A stretch of 64,000 nt of DNA from Symbiodinium natans (GCA_905221605.1 CAJNDS010000171.1:124001-188000); one strand, 5' to 3'. Positions 9,768 through 18,863 are shown, numbered from the stretch's first letter. The notes: generated from the sequence alone by a model not told the origin. Numbers and translations: made by a program.

Positions 9768-12485
9768 ATGCAAGAAGGAGATCCTGCTGGAGCAGGAGCT
9801 CAAGAGCATGGAGGAGACACTCCAAGCGATACTCCAATGGCTAGGCCAGCTGGAGGAGGATTGCCCCCAGGTCTCGGGGGAGCATCGTTTCAAGAAGTGA
9901 TGGGAAGTTTGGCCGCAGCAGCCAATGCTTTGGCTGGAGCTGCAGGATCTGCAGGATCAGGCCAGAGGAGTTATGACTCAGCAGCAAAGCTGGTAAAGAG
10001 TCCAGAAGTGTTTGCTCCAAAGAATTTAGAGGAAGAAGTTTCACAATGGCCAGACTGGAGTTTTAGCTTCAGGGTGTTTGTAGGATTTGTAGATCCTAAG
10101 TATGCCGAAGAGTTGGTTAGGGTAGAGTCAGGACCGTTGAATCCGGCTCTGTATTCGCAAGAAGAGAAAGAGAGGAGCATCAAGCTCTATGCGATTTTGG
10201 CTTCATATCTGAGGAATCGTCCTCTGAAGTTGTTGAAGTCCGAAGGAAGTCAGGATGGCTACAGTGTGTGGAAGAAGTTGTTTCAGGAGTTGGAGCCGTC
10301 GAGCAGAACAAGAGGACTGGCAATGGCTCAGGCCCTCGTTAGTTTCCCAGCGATGACCAAGGGAACTTCCATCCTGGACTACCTGCTCACCTACGAGAAG
10401 CTGGTGGGTGAATACGAGAAAGTTTCAGGAGCGAGGTATGATGAGAACCTCAAGATCGGCACGGTGCTGAAAGGATTGCCGAATGAGTTGAGAAAGCATA
10501 TTCTGGTTGGACTTAGTCCTACTACGAGTTACACGGACATCCGAAGGAAGTTGCTCGAGTACGAGAGGAGCACGCAGTCTTGGAATGCAGAGAACATCTT
10601 GCAGTCCTTCAGCATGGAAGGACCAACAAAGCATACGCCGTACAACGGACCTCAAGCGATGGAAGTGGATCGAGTGAAAGGAGGTTACAAAGGAGACAAA
10701 GGGAAGTATGGAAAGGAAAGGAACAAAGGAAAAGGTAAAGGAGAGAAAGGAGGAAAGTCCTTTGGAAAAGGAAGATTTACCAACAAAGGAAAAGGAAAAG
10801 GAAAATGGGATACTGGCAAAGAGTCCAAAGGAAAAGGAAAAGACAGAAACAAGGGAGTTCGCGCGGTGGAAGGTGGCTACGGGTCAACGAAGTTTCAAGG
10901 AAGTTGCTACATCTGTGGCAAGCCAGGACATCGAGCCACGGATTGTTGGCAGAAAGGAGATAAAGGTAAAGGAGGAAAAGGAAAGGTGAGATACGTGGAA
11001 GAAGAAGAGACTCAAGGTCAAGGTGACCGAAGCTCTGGGAGCAATGCGAGAGCGAACAACGACGAGAGTGGACAAGTGAGAGTCATCACCGCCTCTGCTG
11101 CGAGAATGGTTCGAAGAGTTGAAGAGGTGGAAGACCAGGATGAGGAGCTTGACTTGAATGAAGTGAGCTGGAGAATGAATGAGTTGGAAGTGAGGAGACT
11201 CGAAGAGTTCGATCTCACCCTGGGAGATGAAGAGAGCGATGAAGGTGAGATAGACCCTCACGATGAGTTGATGGAGTGGTACGATTCGAAACAAACAGGC
11301 GAAGAAGTTGGCGAAGTGAGAACGCTACAAGATGAGAAGACTGTGAAGAACGTTTGCAAAGAGGTTGAGTCGTGCGAAGTTGTGCTTGACAGCGGTGCGG
11401 ACTGTCATGTGTTGCCTATGGATTGGGCAGAAGAGGTCGGAGAACCTTCGACTTTCGAGTACCGACTGAAAGATGCACAGGGAAGAGTTATTCCAACACT
11501 GCCTGTGAGGCAGCAAGTGAAGTTCGTTTTCTGGAAAGAGTCAGGAAAGAAGTTGGTTATCACAGACACTGCAGTTTGTGGCAACGTTACCCAACCACTG
11601 TTCTCGATTGGGAAGATGTGGAAGCTTGGTTGGGGAACTGTAAGCGAAGATGGAAAGTTGTGGCTGAAGAAAGGAACTGTTCGAGTTCCATTGCACTTCA
11701 AGAGAAATTCTTCAATGGCGATAATGAGTATCAGTCGTGTTGTGACTGAGGAGATGAAAGTGCAACCTGTAAGGCTGGAAGAGAATCTTAAGAGAGAGCT
11801 CCAGCACAATGAGATTGGAGATTCCTGGTTCGTGCTGGAAGATGGAACTCCGGCGCGGTTTGACTGGGATGTGACAAGAACATTCGACCCCACCGGTCAT
11901 TTCCCGAACCACATGTATGAAGGGGAAGGAAGCGAAGGTGACTATTTCCCGTATCGAACAACCCTCTTGGGGAAGCTTGAAAGAAGAGGAGGCGCAGTTT
12001 CTCCACTGAACGAGGTAGACTGGAATTCTCTGGAGTTCTTCGAGTGCTCGGAGGAGTGGAAGGATAGAGAGAACGTATCTCTTGGAAGAACCCCAAACGA
12101 GAGGTTTGAGGTGATGATCACTTTGCTGGAGAAAGAGATCAAAGAGCCCAATGCTTATGGAAGCTTTGAAGGACTGAAAGAGAGAGAAAAAGAGTTTGGA
12201 GGAGAAAATCAGCCCATGGAAACAGGAGAGACAACCGAAGCGGTGGTTCCGAGACAAGAGGAAAAGAAAGAGCATCGAAGCAAAGGCATTCCGGTACTCC
12301 CGGAAGACGAGACAGAAGTAATGCTTATTGGACCTCTGAGGATCACTCCGACAAGCGAACTGAAGGAGATGAAGGAAGCTTGCAAGTACTTGTATTTGTC
12401 AAAGAACGGCTCGAAAGGAGTCCTGTGGCAGAGACTAAAGAAAGAGGTTGCGACGAACAAGCTGAAGGCGACAGTGCGAGTTTGA
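9768..12485 (+). CDS. E2 ORF1: Gag-protease polyprotein with SAP-like C-terminus
   Basis: 905 residues from the first ATG of the open frame (an upstream TGA at 9729 bounds it). Residues ~90-300 are a helical copia-type Gag domain (capsid formation). Residues ~310-400 are extremely Gly/Lys rich, ending in the CCHC zinc knuckle CYICGKPGHRATDC (bases 10905-10946), which would bind element RNA. An acidic region follows, then the aspartic protease with catalytic D541 in VVLDSGADCHVLP and LFSIGKMWKLGW beyond it. The last ~45 residues (SELKEMKEACKYLYLSKNG, then LWQRLKKEV) resemble a SAP motif. The ORF ends in TGA at 12483-12485, overlapping the Pol frame by 20 bases. Having protease in ORF1 and integrase in ORF2 differs from a single copia polyprotein. 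Confidence 0.93.
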   Translation: MQEGDPAGAGAQEHGGDTPSDTPMARPAGGGLPPGLGGASFQEVMGSLAAAANALAGAAGSAGSGQRSYDSAAKLVKSPEVFAPKNLEEEVSQWPDWSFSFRVFVGFVDPKYAEELVRVESGPLNPALYSQEEKERSIKLYAILASYLRNRPLKLLKSEGSQDGYSVWKKLFQELEPSSRTRGLAMAQALVSFPAMTKGTSILDYLLTYEKLVGEYEKVSGARYDENLKIGTVLKGLPNELRKHILVGLSPTTSYTDIRRKLLEYERSTQSWNAENILQSFSMEGPTKHTPYNGPQAMEVDRVKGGYKGDKGKYGKERNKGKGKGEKGGKSFGKGRFTNKGKGKGKWDTGKESKGKGKDRNKGVRAVEGGYGSTKFQGSCYICGKPGHRATDCWQKGDKGKGGKGKVRYVEEEETQGQGDRSSGSNARANNDESGQVRVITASAARMVRRVEEVEDQDEELDLNEVSWRMNELEVRRLEEFDLTLGDEESDEGEIDPHDELMEWYDSKQTGEEVGEVRTLQDEKTVKNVCKEVESCEVVLDSGADCHVLPMDWAEEVGEPSTFEYRLKDAQGRVIPTLPVRQQVKFVFWKESGKKLVITDTAVCGNVTQPLFSIGKMWKLGWGTVSEDGKLWLKKGTVRVPLHFKRNSSMAIMSISRVVTEEMKVQPVRLEENLKRELQHNEIGDSWFVLEDGTPARFDWDVTRTFDPTGHFPNHMYEGEGSEGDYFPYRTTLLGKLERRGGAVSPLNEVDWNSLEFFECSEEWKDRENVSLGRTPNERFEVMITLLEKEIKEPNAYGSFEGLKEREKEFGGENQPMETGETTEAVVPRQEEKKEHRSKGIPVLPEDETEVMLIGPLRITPTSELKEMKEACKYLYLSKNGSKGVLWQRLKKEVATNKLKATVRV
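12466..12485 (+). promoter_or_regulatory. Candidate +1 ribosomal frameshift site between E2 ORF1 and ORF2
   Basis: The Pol frame is open from 12466 (after a TGA at 12463) and the Gag frame stops at 12483-12485. In this 20-base overlap the Gag frame ends CGA GTT TGA A. A P-site tRNA on GTT could slip to TTT, with the slow UGA in the A site, to give TTT GAA and the Pol frame. The geometry is like the CUU UGA shift of bacterial RF2. The inference is from sequence only. Confidence 0.45.
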
Positions 12486-15400
12486 AAGAGATCCTCTCCC
12501 AGAAGCACTACCTGCGCTCCCGAGCCAGGAAGAGATCGAGAAGCATGAGTTGACGCACCTGCCTCGGGCATCATGGTGTGAAGCCTGTCAGGCAGCAAAG
12601 AGTCGGGAGGACAACTTTGACGAAAGCACGGAGAAGCCTCAGCGACCAGTGTTTAGTTTGGACTTTATGTTCACAGGAACCCAAGGAGAAGAAGGAGAAA
12701 AAGATCCATTAGCAATTCAGCTGGTGGGAGTTGATTCTGAAACGAAGTTTCTTTTGGCCGTCGCAGTGCCAACAAAAGGAGGAGATGCCGTTATCAACCA
12801 CGCAGTGGCGGAAGTCACGCGAGTTCTTGCACTGTTGGGATACAGTGACGTCGTGCTGAGAACAGACACAGAGCCTGTAATGCTTGCCATTCGGAAAGGA
12901 GTTCAAGCCGTGCGAGCAAGACATGACTTGAAGACGGAGCTACAAGACAGCGCTCCAGGCGAGCACCAAGGACTGACCGTTGAGCGGTATATCCAGACAG
13001 TGAGGAAATTGGCGAAGACTTTACTCGCGACCGTAGAGCAAAGAAGTGGAACAAAGATTGGTTCCGATGTCCCACTGTATAGTTGGGCGTTTAGACATGC
13101 GGCATGGCTGCAAAATCGGTATCACGTGGGAAGAGATGGACGAACAGCCTTTGAGGCAACTGTGGACAGAACGTACAAAGGGAAGCTTGCACCCTTTGGA
13201 TCAGCGATCATTGCTAAAGCGTTGCCGAAAGCTCAAGAGAAGGGAGAACCATGGGAAAAAGGAGTGTTCCTTGGAAAGGACTACGCGAGCAACCTCAACT
13301 TAGTCGGAACAAGTCGAGGAGTGATTAAAGCAAGAACAATGCGAAGATGTGCAGATGCATATCAGCCCGAGCTATTGCAGATAGCTGTGGGAGCCCCGTG
13401 GGATCATCAGCTCAAAACACTGAGACAAAGGAAGAGAAGGGTTTTGCCCTTAGAGGAACCTGAGCTTCCCCCGCTAGAAGCCCCAAGAGAAGGGAAGGAG
13501 AAAGAAAGTGAAGCGAGGCCGCAGTCAAGTTCAGGCGGAAAACAGAGTTCAAAGAGTTCCTCGAGTAACAGCCCTCCAGGGTCAGATCCAATGTCTGAAG
13601 GAGGAATTGGAAGTGCAGGTGAAGAAAGTGACGAAGACCCCGGAGAAGTGAAAGGAAAGAGAAAAGCTGAAGAGGAGCTGTTCCCAGATGAGACCTCACT
13701 GGAAACGTTGAGACAAGAAGCAATGAAAAGAGACACAAGAGAAGCGTTGGAGGATGCAGAAGAGTCGCCAAAGAAAGGTCCGAAGCTGGACGAAGGCACA
13801 GGAGAAGTGGAAGAAAGGAGCGGAAAAGCGCCGAAGGTTGGAGAGGCAAGCGGAAGTTCCTCAAGGGTGAGTGCAGAAGTGGTTCACTACCACATTAGAA
13901 GATTTGAAAAGAGTGAAGAGCCTGAGGAACACGGAGATGAGCTCCTTGATCTGGAAGAGACAAAGATGTTCCTTGAAGAGACAAAAGAGTGGCAAGAAAA
14001 ATGGAGTGAGAAGACCGAGGAGTCAAGCGAAGACTTACGAATGACATGGTCCCATGAGTATGACGATGGGCCACCAAAGCTCGACAGAGAGGACTTGGAA
14101 AAGGTCGATGCGAAATCCGAAAGAACTGAGATAGAGAGACTCTTGGAAATGAAAGTGCTCACAGAAGCTGTGCTTGATGAAAAAGGAGAGCCAGTGCCCA
14201 CGCCAGAAGGTAAAGCGCCAAAGCAGTTGAGCACGAAGTACGTCCTAGACTGGAGACACAGGCAGGGCCAGTGGAAAAGACGTGCAAGGTTGGTTGCAAG
14301 AGAATACCGTTGGTTGACGGATTATGACCTCACAGCCCTGTACTCCCCGACGAGCATAAGCTCAAGCATTAAATTGCTTTCTGCACTTTGTGCAAGTTCA
14401 CCAGGCTATGAGATGATCTCGATTGACATCTCTGACGCGTATCTTCAGGTACCCCAGAAGGAGTACACAGTGGTTAGCCTGGGAGGAAAATGGTACAAGC
14501 TGGAGTTTACCTTACCCGGTCAGCGAACCGGAAGCAGTGACTGGTTCGAGCATCTGAGGAAGATCTTGGAAGAAGAGAAAATGACTTCGGATATCGGGTT
14601 ACCAAGTTTCTTCTACAAGTTACCGAGCGGAAGTGAAGGAGGAACTTTGATGAGCACACATGTGGATGATCTGGAAGTGTTCGGAAAGCCCGAAGAGAAC
14701 AATGCAGTGGTTTCACTGCTGCTGAAACACAAGTTGAAAATCAAGCTGGAAGGACCAGTAAAAGCTGGAGAAGGCAAGTGTACCTTCTTGAAGCGAACTT
14801 TCCTCGGGATACCCGGAGGAATTGAGATCCGGATGGACGGAAAGTATCTGGAGAGATTGGAAGAGCTTTTAGGGCTCGGAAAAGCACATCCAAAGAAACT
14901 CCCGTTTCCAACAGACTATGGGAGATCGATGAAAGATGAGACCCCGCTGAACGCGGAAGAGCACCATCTGTATAGGTCTTGTGTGGGGATCCTGTTGTAC
15001 ATGACCCCCGAGCGACCCGACCTAGGGTTTGCGACGAAGTGGCTGTCTGGAAAGTTGGCGACACCGACAAGAGGTGACCTCGCAGTGTTGAGGCATGTGG
15101 CAAAGTATGTGAAAGCTACGTCACACTATGTGATCGAACACATGGAGTCGCACCCTGGGAAGAGTTTCCTGGAGAGAAATGAAATCGAAGAAGAAATGCG
15201 TTTCGACGAGAAAAGCGGAGACGTGTTTACCGCGAAGAGTTTGATCGAGGTTGTGACCGACGCCGATTGGGCAACTGATAGAGAGACGCGACAATCAACG
15301 AGTTGTGCATTGATCTTTGTGAATGGAAATTTGGTCCATTTTCATGCAAGAAAGCAAAAAGCGACAGCCTTGAGCAGCTGCGAAAGCGAATTGGTTGCAG

Positions 15401-17598
15401 CCGTTGGAGGTTTGAGTGAAGGAGTTTTTCTCCAGAATTTGCTGGAAAGAGTTCTGAAGATCAAGCCGGAAATGAGGATCCACATGGATTCAAGTAGCGC
15501 CCGAGCAATCCTCATGAAGAAAGGATTTGGAAGAACGAGGCACGTTGATGCCGGATTGTTGTGGGTTCAACAACTCACCGGACGAGGCCTGAAAGTGAAA
15601 GCAATCAAAGGAACCGAAAACCCCTCGGACGTAGGAACAAAGGCGTTGACAAGAAGTTTGGTTGTGAAGTGTTTAGAAAAAATGGGCGTGAGAACAGGAG
15701 AAGAAAGCAGGGAGCCCAAAGGAGCCTCGGAGTTCAAGATCCCGAAGAAGTATCTGAGGAGAATCGTGATGATGTTAATGGTTCAAGGAAGTGAAGGGTT
15801 GAAAAGTGAAAAGAAAGAGTTGAGTTTTGGATTTTACATGTTCACGGGAATCATGGTCATGATGTTGCTTTTCATGGTTTGTAGTCCGGTGCTTGGAGAG
15901 TACGCTAGAGAGAAGTTTCGCGTGTCCGCAGCCGTTTTCAGCTCAAGCAAAAGAGAAGGCCAGGTGGAAAAGAAAAAGAGAGAAAAAGAAAAGATGGAGG
16001 CCCAGCCAAGCGCTTTAGAAGCGACCGAAGAGGCGGCAGTGAAAGCTCACGAGGCAGCCCTCAAGGAGATGATTATGAACGCAAGATCCCTTGAGGCAGT
16101 TGAGCTTTTGAACAAAGCTTTAAAGCTCTGCCGCTCGGGGCCAAGAGAGAACCTGGTGTTGCTTGGGGAAAAGGTGAAAGAGTTGGATGAGAAGTATGGA
16201 GTTAAAGAGAAACCTGGAAGCAGCGCTGGAAGCGAGGAGAAAGAAGTCGAGAAGAGAAAGGTCGAGCTGCTAGAGCTCCAGGAAGCAGCAAAGAAGAGAA
16301 GGAAAGGGATCTTCGACAAGAAAGAAGAGAAGCAGCCAGAAGAGAAAGAGAGTCTGGAAGAAGAGTCCGACGAGGAGTCCCAAGAGAAAAGCGAAGAGAA
16401 GCAGCCAAAAGAGAAAGAGAAAAAGGAAGAAGAGTCCGACGAGGAGTCCCAAGAGAAGAAAGATGGAGGTGAAAAAGAAGAGACCTCGAGCGAGGAGGAA
16501 GATGTACAAGAGATTCTCAAGGAGACAGCGAAGAAAGAGGTGCTCGAAGAAGAGAAAAATGTGAAAGAGCTCTTGGGGAAAATGACGGAGAAAAAGGAGA
16601 AGCTGGATGAGGCCCGAAGAGCGTTTGCCTCGACCTCGGAAAGGTACGAGGAGGCGAAAGTGTACCGAGCGGTCAAGGTACGAGAAAAAGAGAATTTGTC
16701 CGAGCTGTGGGACAAGTTGGAGGATGAGTTGGAAAAGAGCAAGAAGGATTGTGAAGCGATCGAAGCCCAAGCTGATGAGATTTTGGAGCATGAAGAAGAG
16801 TTGGAAAAGGAGATGGATGAGTTGAGGCCAAAGCTGGCCGAAGCGTTGCGAGAGCTGGGTGAAAAGAGAAAAGAGCTTCGAAAGTACGAGAAGGAAGAAA
16901 GGCCGCCGCTTTTGAACCCAAAGGTGGACGTCGCAATCAAGGAAGAGCTCATGGATTTGCGATTGGGAAAGCAGAAGGTGGAAATTGAGCTTCAGGAAGT
17001 TCAAGAGCAAAACGAGAAGCTCAAGAAGAAAAAGGAAGAGAACGAGAAAGAGATGGAAGCGATGAAAGGAGAATTGGAGATGCTCCGAAAGAGGAAACGT
17101 GAAAGCGTTGGATCCATGGATGAAGAGAAAGCGAAGAGCATGAAAGAGGAGAATAAGACCTTGAAGAAGAGCATCAAAGGTTTGTCGGAGACCAACAAGA
17201 AGTTGGAAAGTGACTTCCAGAAGTTGAAAAGCGAGAAAGGACAGGAGAACCTGGAAGGGAAGTTCGTTTTGAACATCGAAGAAGAGACCGACGAGGAGGA
17301 AGACAAAAAGAAGAAGCTTTGCATTCTGTGTTCCCGACACGGCCACAGCTACATGATGTGTTGGGACGCAGGGTATTCCTACGACAAGAATGGGAAATAC
17401 ACCCCGTGGTTGAATGTGAAGAACGAGGATGGAACGGAGAGAACAAAGGCCCAGTTCAGGAAGTACTTTCGTGAAAATGAGAAGGAGATTAGGGCCGAGT
17501 ACGCAAAGTTGCTTGACGAGAACAAGAAGAAGTTCAGAAAAGGAGATGGAAAAGGAAAAGGGAAGAAGCCCAAAGAGGAAGGTGAAAAGAAGAAGTGA
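12466..17598 (+). CDS. E2 ORF2: integrase, RT, RNase H plus ~600-residue membrane/coiled-coil/CCHC extension
   Basis: Positions count from the TTG at 12550. Integrase: zinc site (ELTHL, WCEAC), catalytic D38, D106, E145. RT from ~580: RARLVAREY, D626 in SIDISDAYL, LPGQRTGSS and THVDDLEVF (D706, D707; His replaces the usual Tyr). RNase H from ~900: VVTDADWA, SSCESEL, HMDSSSA, RHVD, PSDVGTKAL, ending near 1045. The rest is unusual. A hydrophobic helix at ~1092-1115 (GIMVMMLLFMVCSPVL) is followed by ~450 residues of Lys/Glu-rich coiled coil with an internal DEESQEK duplication. Next comes a perfect CX2CX4HX4C knuckle at 1591-1604 (CILCSRHGHSYMMC) and a Lys/Gly-rich tail. A copia Pol normally ends after RNase H. 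No ATG starts the frame, so translation presumably follows the +1 shift. The extension could be env-like or a second Gag-like RNA-binding domain. Confidence 0.92.
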   Translation, partial: RRQCEFERDPLPEALPALPSQEEIEKHELTHLPRASWCEACQAAKSREDNFDESTEKPQRPVFSLDFMFTGTQGEEGEKDPLAIQLVGVDSETKFLLAVAVPTKGGDAVINHAVAEVTRVLALLGYSDVVLRTDTEPVMLAIRKGVQAVRARHDLKTELQDSAPGEHQGLTVERYIQTVRKLAKTLLATVEQRSGTKIGSDVPLYSWAFRHAAWLQNRYHVGRDGRTAFEATVDRTYKGKLAPFGSAIIAKALPKAQEKGEPWEKGVFLGKDYASNLNLVGTSRGVIKARTMRRCADAYQPELLQIAVGAPWDHQLKTLRQRKRRVLPLEEPELPPLEAPREGKEKESEARPQSSSGGKQSSKSSSSNSPPGSDPMSEGGIGSAGEESDEDPGEVKGKRKAEEELFPDETSLETLRQEAMKRDTREALEDAEESPKKGPKLDEGTGEVEERSGKAPKVGEASGSSSRVSAEVVHYHIRRFEKSEEPEEHGDELLDLEETKMFLEETKEWQEKWSEKTEESSEDLRMTWSHEYDDGPPKLDREDLEKVDAKSERTEIERLLEMKVLTEAVLDEKGEPVPTPEGKAPKQLSTKYVLDWRHRQGQWKRRARLVAREYRWLTDYDLTALYSPTSISSSIKLLSALCASSPGYEMISIDISDAYLQVPQKEYTVVSLGGKWYKLEFTLPGQRTGSSDWFEHLRKILEEEKMTSDIGLPSFFYKLPSGSEGGTLMSTHVDDLEVFGKPEENNAVVSLLLKHKLKIKLEGPVKAGEGKCTFLKRTFLGIPGGIEIRMDGKYLERLEELLGLGKAHPKKLPFPTDYGRSMKDETPLNAEEHHLYRSCVGILLYMTPERPDLGFATKWLSGKLATPTRGDLAVLRHVAKYVKATSHYVIEHMESHPGKSFLERNEIEEEMRFDEKSGDVFTAKSLIEVVTDADWATDRETRQSTSCALIFVNGNLVHFHARKQKATALSSCESELVAAVGGLSEGVFLQNLLERVLKIKPEMRIHMDSSSARAILMKKGFGRTRHVDAGLLWVQQLTGRGLKVKAIKGTENPSDVGTKALTRSLVVKCLEKMGVRTGEESREPKGASEFKIPKKYLRRIVMMLMVQGSEGLKSEKKELSFGFYMFTGIMVMMLLFMVCSPVLGEYAREKFRVSAAVFSSSKREGQVEKKKREKEKMEAQPSALEATEEAAVKAHEAALKEMIMNARSLEAVELLNKALKLCRSGPRENLVLLGEKVKELDEKYGVKEKPGSSAGSEEKEVEKRKVELLELQEAAKKRRKGIFDKKEEKQPEEKESLEEESDEESQEKSEEKQPKEKEKKEEESDEESQEKKDGGEKEETSSEEEDVQEILKETAKKEVLEEEKNVKELLGKMTEKKEKLDEARRAFASTSERYEEAKVYRAVKVREKENLSELWDKLEDELEKSKKDCEAIEAQADEILEHEEELEKEMDELRPKLAEALRELGEKRKELRKYEKEERPPLLNPKVDVAIKEELMDLRLGKQKVEIELQEVQEQNEKLKKKKEENEKEMEAMKGELEMLRKRKRESVGSMDEEKAKSMKEENKTLKKSIKGLSETNKKLESDFQKLKSEKGQENLEGKFVLNIEEETDEEEDKKKKLCILCSRHGHSYMMCWDAGYSYDKNGKYTPWLNVKNEDGTERTKAQFRKYFRENEKEIRAEYAKLLDENKKKFRKGDGKGKGKKPKEEGEKKK

Positions 17599-17888
17599 AG
17601 CCCTGAGGGGGCTTGGAAGAGAAAGATGTCCGAAATGACAATAAACTAAAGGTGCAAGATCGCACCTATAGACGAAGTCTTGAAAAAGCCGTCTGTGTAT
17701 GTGTTTAAAGAGAAGTGAGAGAGGCTACCAGTAGCAGCGTAGTTTCCTCGTTTCACGTTTCACACCAACAAAAGAAGTGTGCACCACGATGTGTTTAAAG
17801 GAAAAGGATGACCGAAGTGAGCGATGAGGAGTTTGAATCCGAGTGAACTTAATTGCGATGAGAAGTGTGAGGCAATGAAGTGTAACTC
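17599..17888 (+). other. E2 3' untranslated region
   Basis: About 290 bases between the Pol stop and the polypurine tract. I see no ORF and no clear repeat. A short complementary pair, GGTGCAAGATCGCACC, at 17651-17666 can form a 6-bp hairpin. Confidence 0.6.
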
Positions 17889-17898
17889 GGAGAGGGGG
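17889..17898 (+). promoter_or_regulatory. E2 polypurine tract
   Basis: GGAGAGGGGG ends on the base before the 3' LTR, where the plus-strand primer of LTR elements must lie. Confidence 0.85.
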
Positions 17899-18067
17899 TA
17901 ACAAACTTTTCGGTTAGCCTTGTGCCCCCCTGTAGAAGTATTTTTCCTTGTCGTTTCACTGCTGCCAACAAGGCTCAAGGGACTGCTGAACAGACCGAGT
18001 CCCAGCAAAAAAGTGCCCGCTAGTGGTTTCAAGTTCAAGGGTCTGGAACGAACCCTAAATCGTTTTA
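17899..18067 (+). repeat. E2 3' LTR
   Basis: 169 bp, identical on reading to 9423-9591, with the same TAACAAAC start and CGTTTTA end. Confidence 0.95.
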
Positions 18068-18072
18068 CACAA
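18068..18072 (+). other. Right 5-bp target site duplication of E2 (CACAA)
   Basis: Matches 9418-9422. With the left copy it defines the exact insertion point within the E1 reading frame. Confidence 0.9.
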
Positions 18073-18481
18073 AGTGCTGAAAGCACCAGAGGAAAGTGCT
18101 CCAGGAACGCCTGCCCGGCCTTTGCCTCTTGGTTCTGATGATAGTGATGTGCCTGAAGAGCACAGAAAGGCAGCAGCCAGAGGTGCCAGGTCAAAGGCAA
18201 AGTCGAGTCCGCGGAACCGTGATGAGCAAGCTCGAGGAAGTGACGAGCATGCAGCGTCCGAGAGTTCCGAAGTCATCGAGGAGGTGCCGCAAGCCCGTAG
18301 GCGCCCCAAGGCAGCTGCTAGACCGGCCCGAGTGCCCGATGTCTGGGTGTCCACGAGACAAGGCTATGCGTTCCATCGCATTGCATGCACCAAGCTGAAG
18401 CATTCAGATGGAGTGACGGAAATCAGCCGCAGAGAAGCAGTGGAGAAGGGTTACACACCGTGCCGAGTGTGCAGACCCTGA
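18073..18481 (+). pseudogene. E1 ORF C, C-terminal part beyond the E2 insertion: FHxxxC/GYxPCxxC module
   Basis: Joining base 9422 to 18073 keeps the frame (CAC AAA GTG CTG), so this is the displaced C-terminus of E1 Pol. It first encodes a Ser/Glu/Ala/Arg-rich, probably disordered linker of ~85 residues. A compact module follows: VWVSTRQGYAFH, C four residues later, then GYTPCRVCRP and the stop. This H-x3-C ... G-Y-x-P-C-x-x-C pattern is known as a small putative metal-binding domain at the end of some nucleases and secreted proteins. Here it would sit downstream of RNase H and the membrane segment. The function in the element is unknown. Confidence 0.8.
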
Positions 18482-18863
18482 CGCGATGACATGCAGTAGA
18501 TTGGCAATCCGAACCCACCAACTTGTTGTGCTATGCTTGGTAATGCTCATGATGCTTTTTGACTTTGCCCGGGCTAGCCGAAACTTGTTATGTTCCATTT
18601 TGGAACCAATCCCTTTTATGCCGCACTTCGAATGTGTTACTCCGAATGCCTTGATTTGAGTAGCCGACTCATCTCTCGTGCGATGGCAGCTAGGCCATCA
18701 CAATCTTTTTACTACGAGCCTCAATGGCTAAGTGATGGCAACTCTGTTGCCTGTGGCCTCCGCTTGGGCAAACAAGCATGCATTCCGTAGTTCAGCCGTA
18801 GCGTAGTTGAACTTCCTGCTCAAAAGCAGCAGCTGTCACAAAGGCCTTGAGCTGGCTAGGGCA

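Larger units (their letters stand above)
9423..18067 (+). mobile_element. E2: complete 8,645-bp Ty1/copia-like LTR retrotransposon
   Basis: All parts of an LTR element are present: two 169-bp LTRs that read as identical, a primer site directly after the left LTR, Gag-protease ORF, Pol ORF in copia order, a polypurine tract directly before the right LTR, and a CACAA target duplication. Both long ORFs are intact. Identical LTRs mean a recent insertion, so this copy may be active. The + strand is unusually purine rich, above all at 15950-17590, unlike E1 and E3. It sits inside the last ORF of the related element E1. Confidence 0.95.
4309..18481 (+). mobile_element. E1: 5'-truncated Ty1/copia-like retroelement, split by nested element E2
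   Basis: Protease, SAP-like module, integrase, RT, RNase H and a membrane segment follow in copia order (IN before RT) on the + strand across three frames, then resume at 18068 after the E2 insertion. There is no Gag, no zinc knuckle, and no primer site like TGGTAGCGGAGC upstream. I found no long direct repeat pair that could be its LTRs. It is therefore a decayed copy. Removing 9423-18067 and one CACAA copy restores an uninterrupted reading frame to 18481. It is clearly related to E2 in protease, SAP, IN and RT motifs and spacing. Confidence 0.85.

Noticed and set aside
16047-17346. Long minus-strand ORFs rich in Ser, Phe and Leu opposite E2 Pol
   Set aside because: They are shadows of Lys/Glu codons of the coiled coil on the + strand; no motif of their own.
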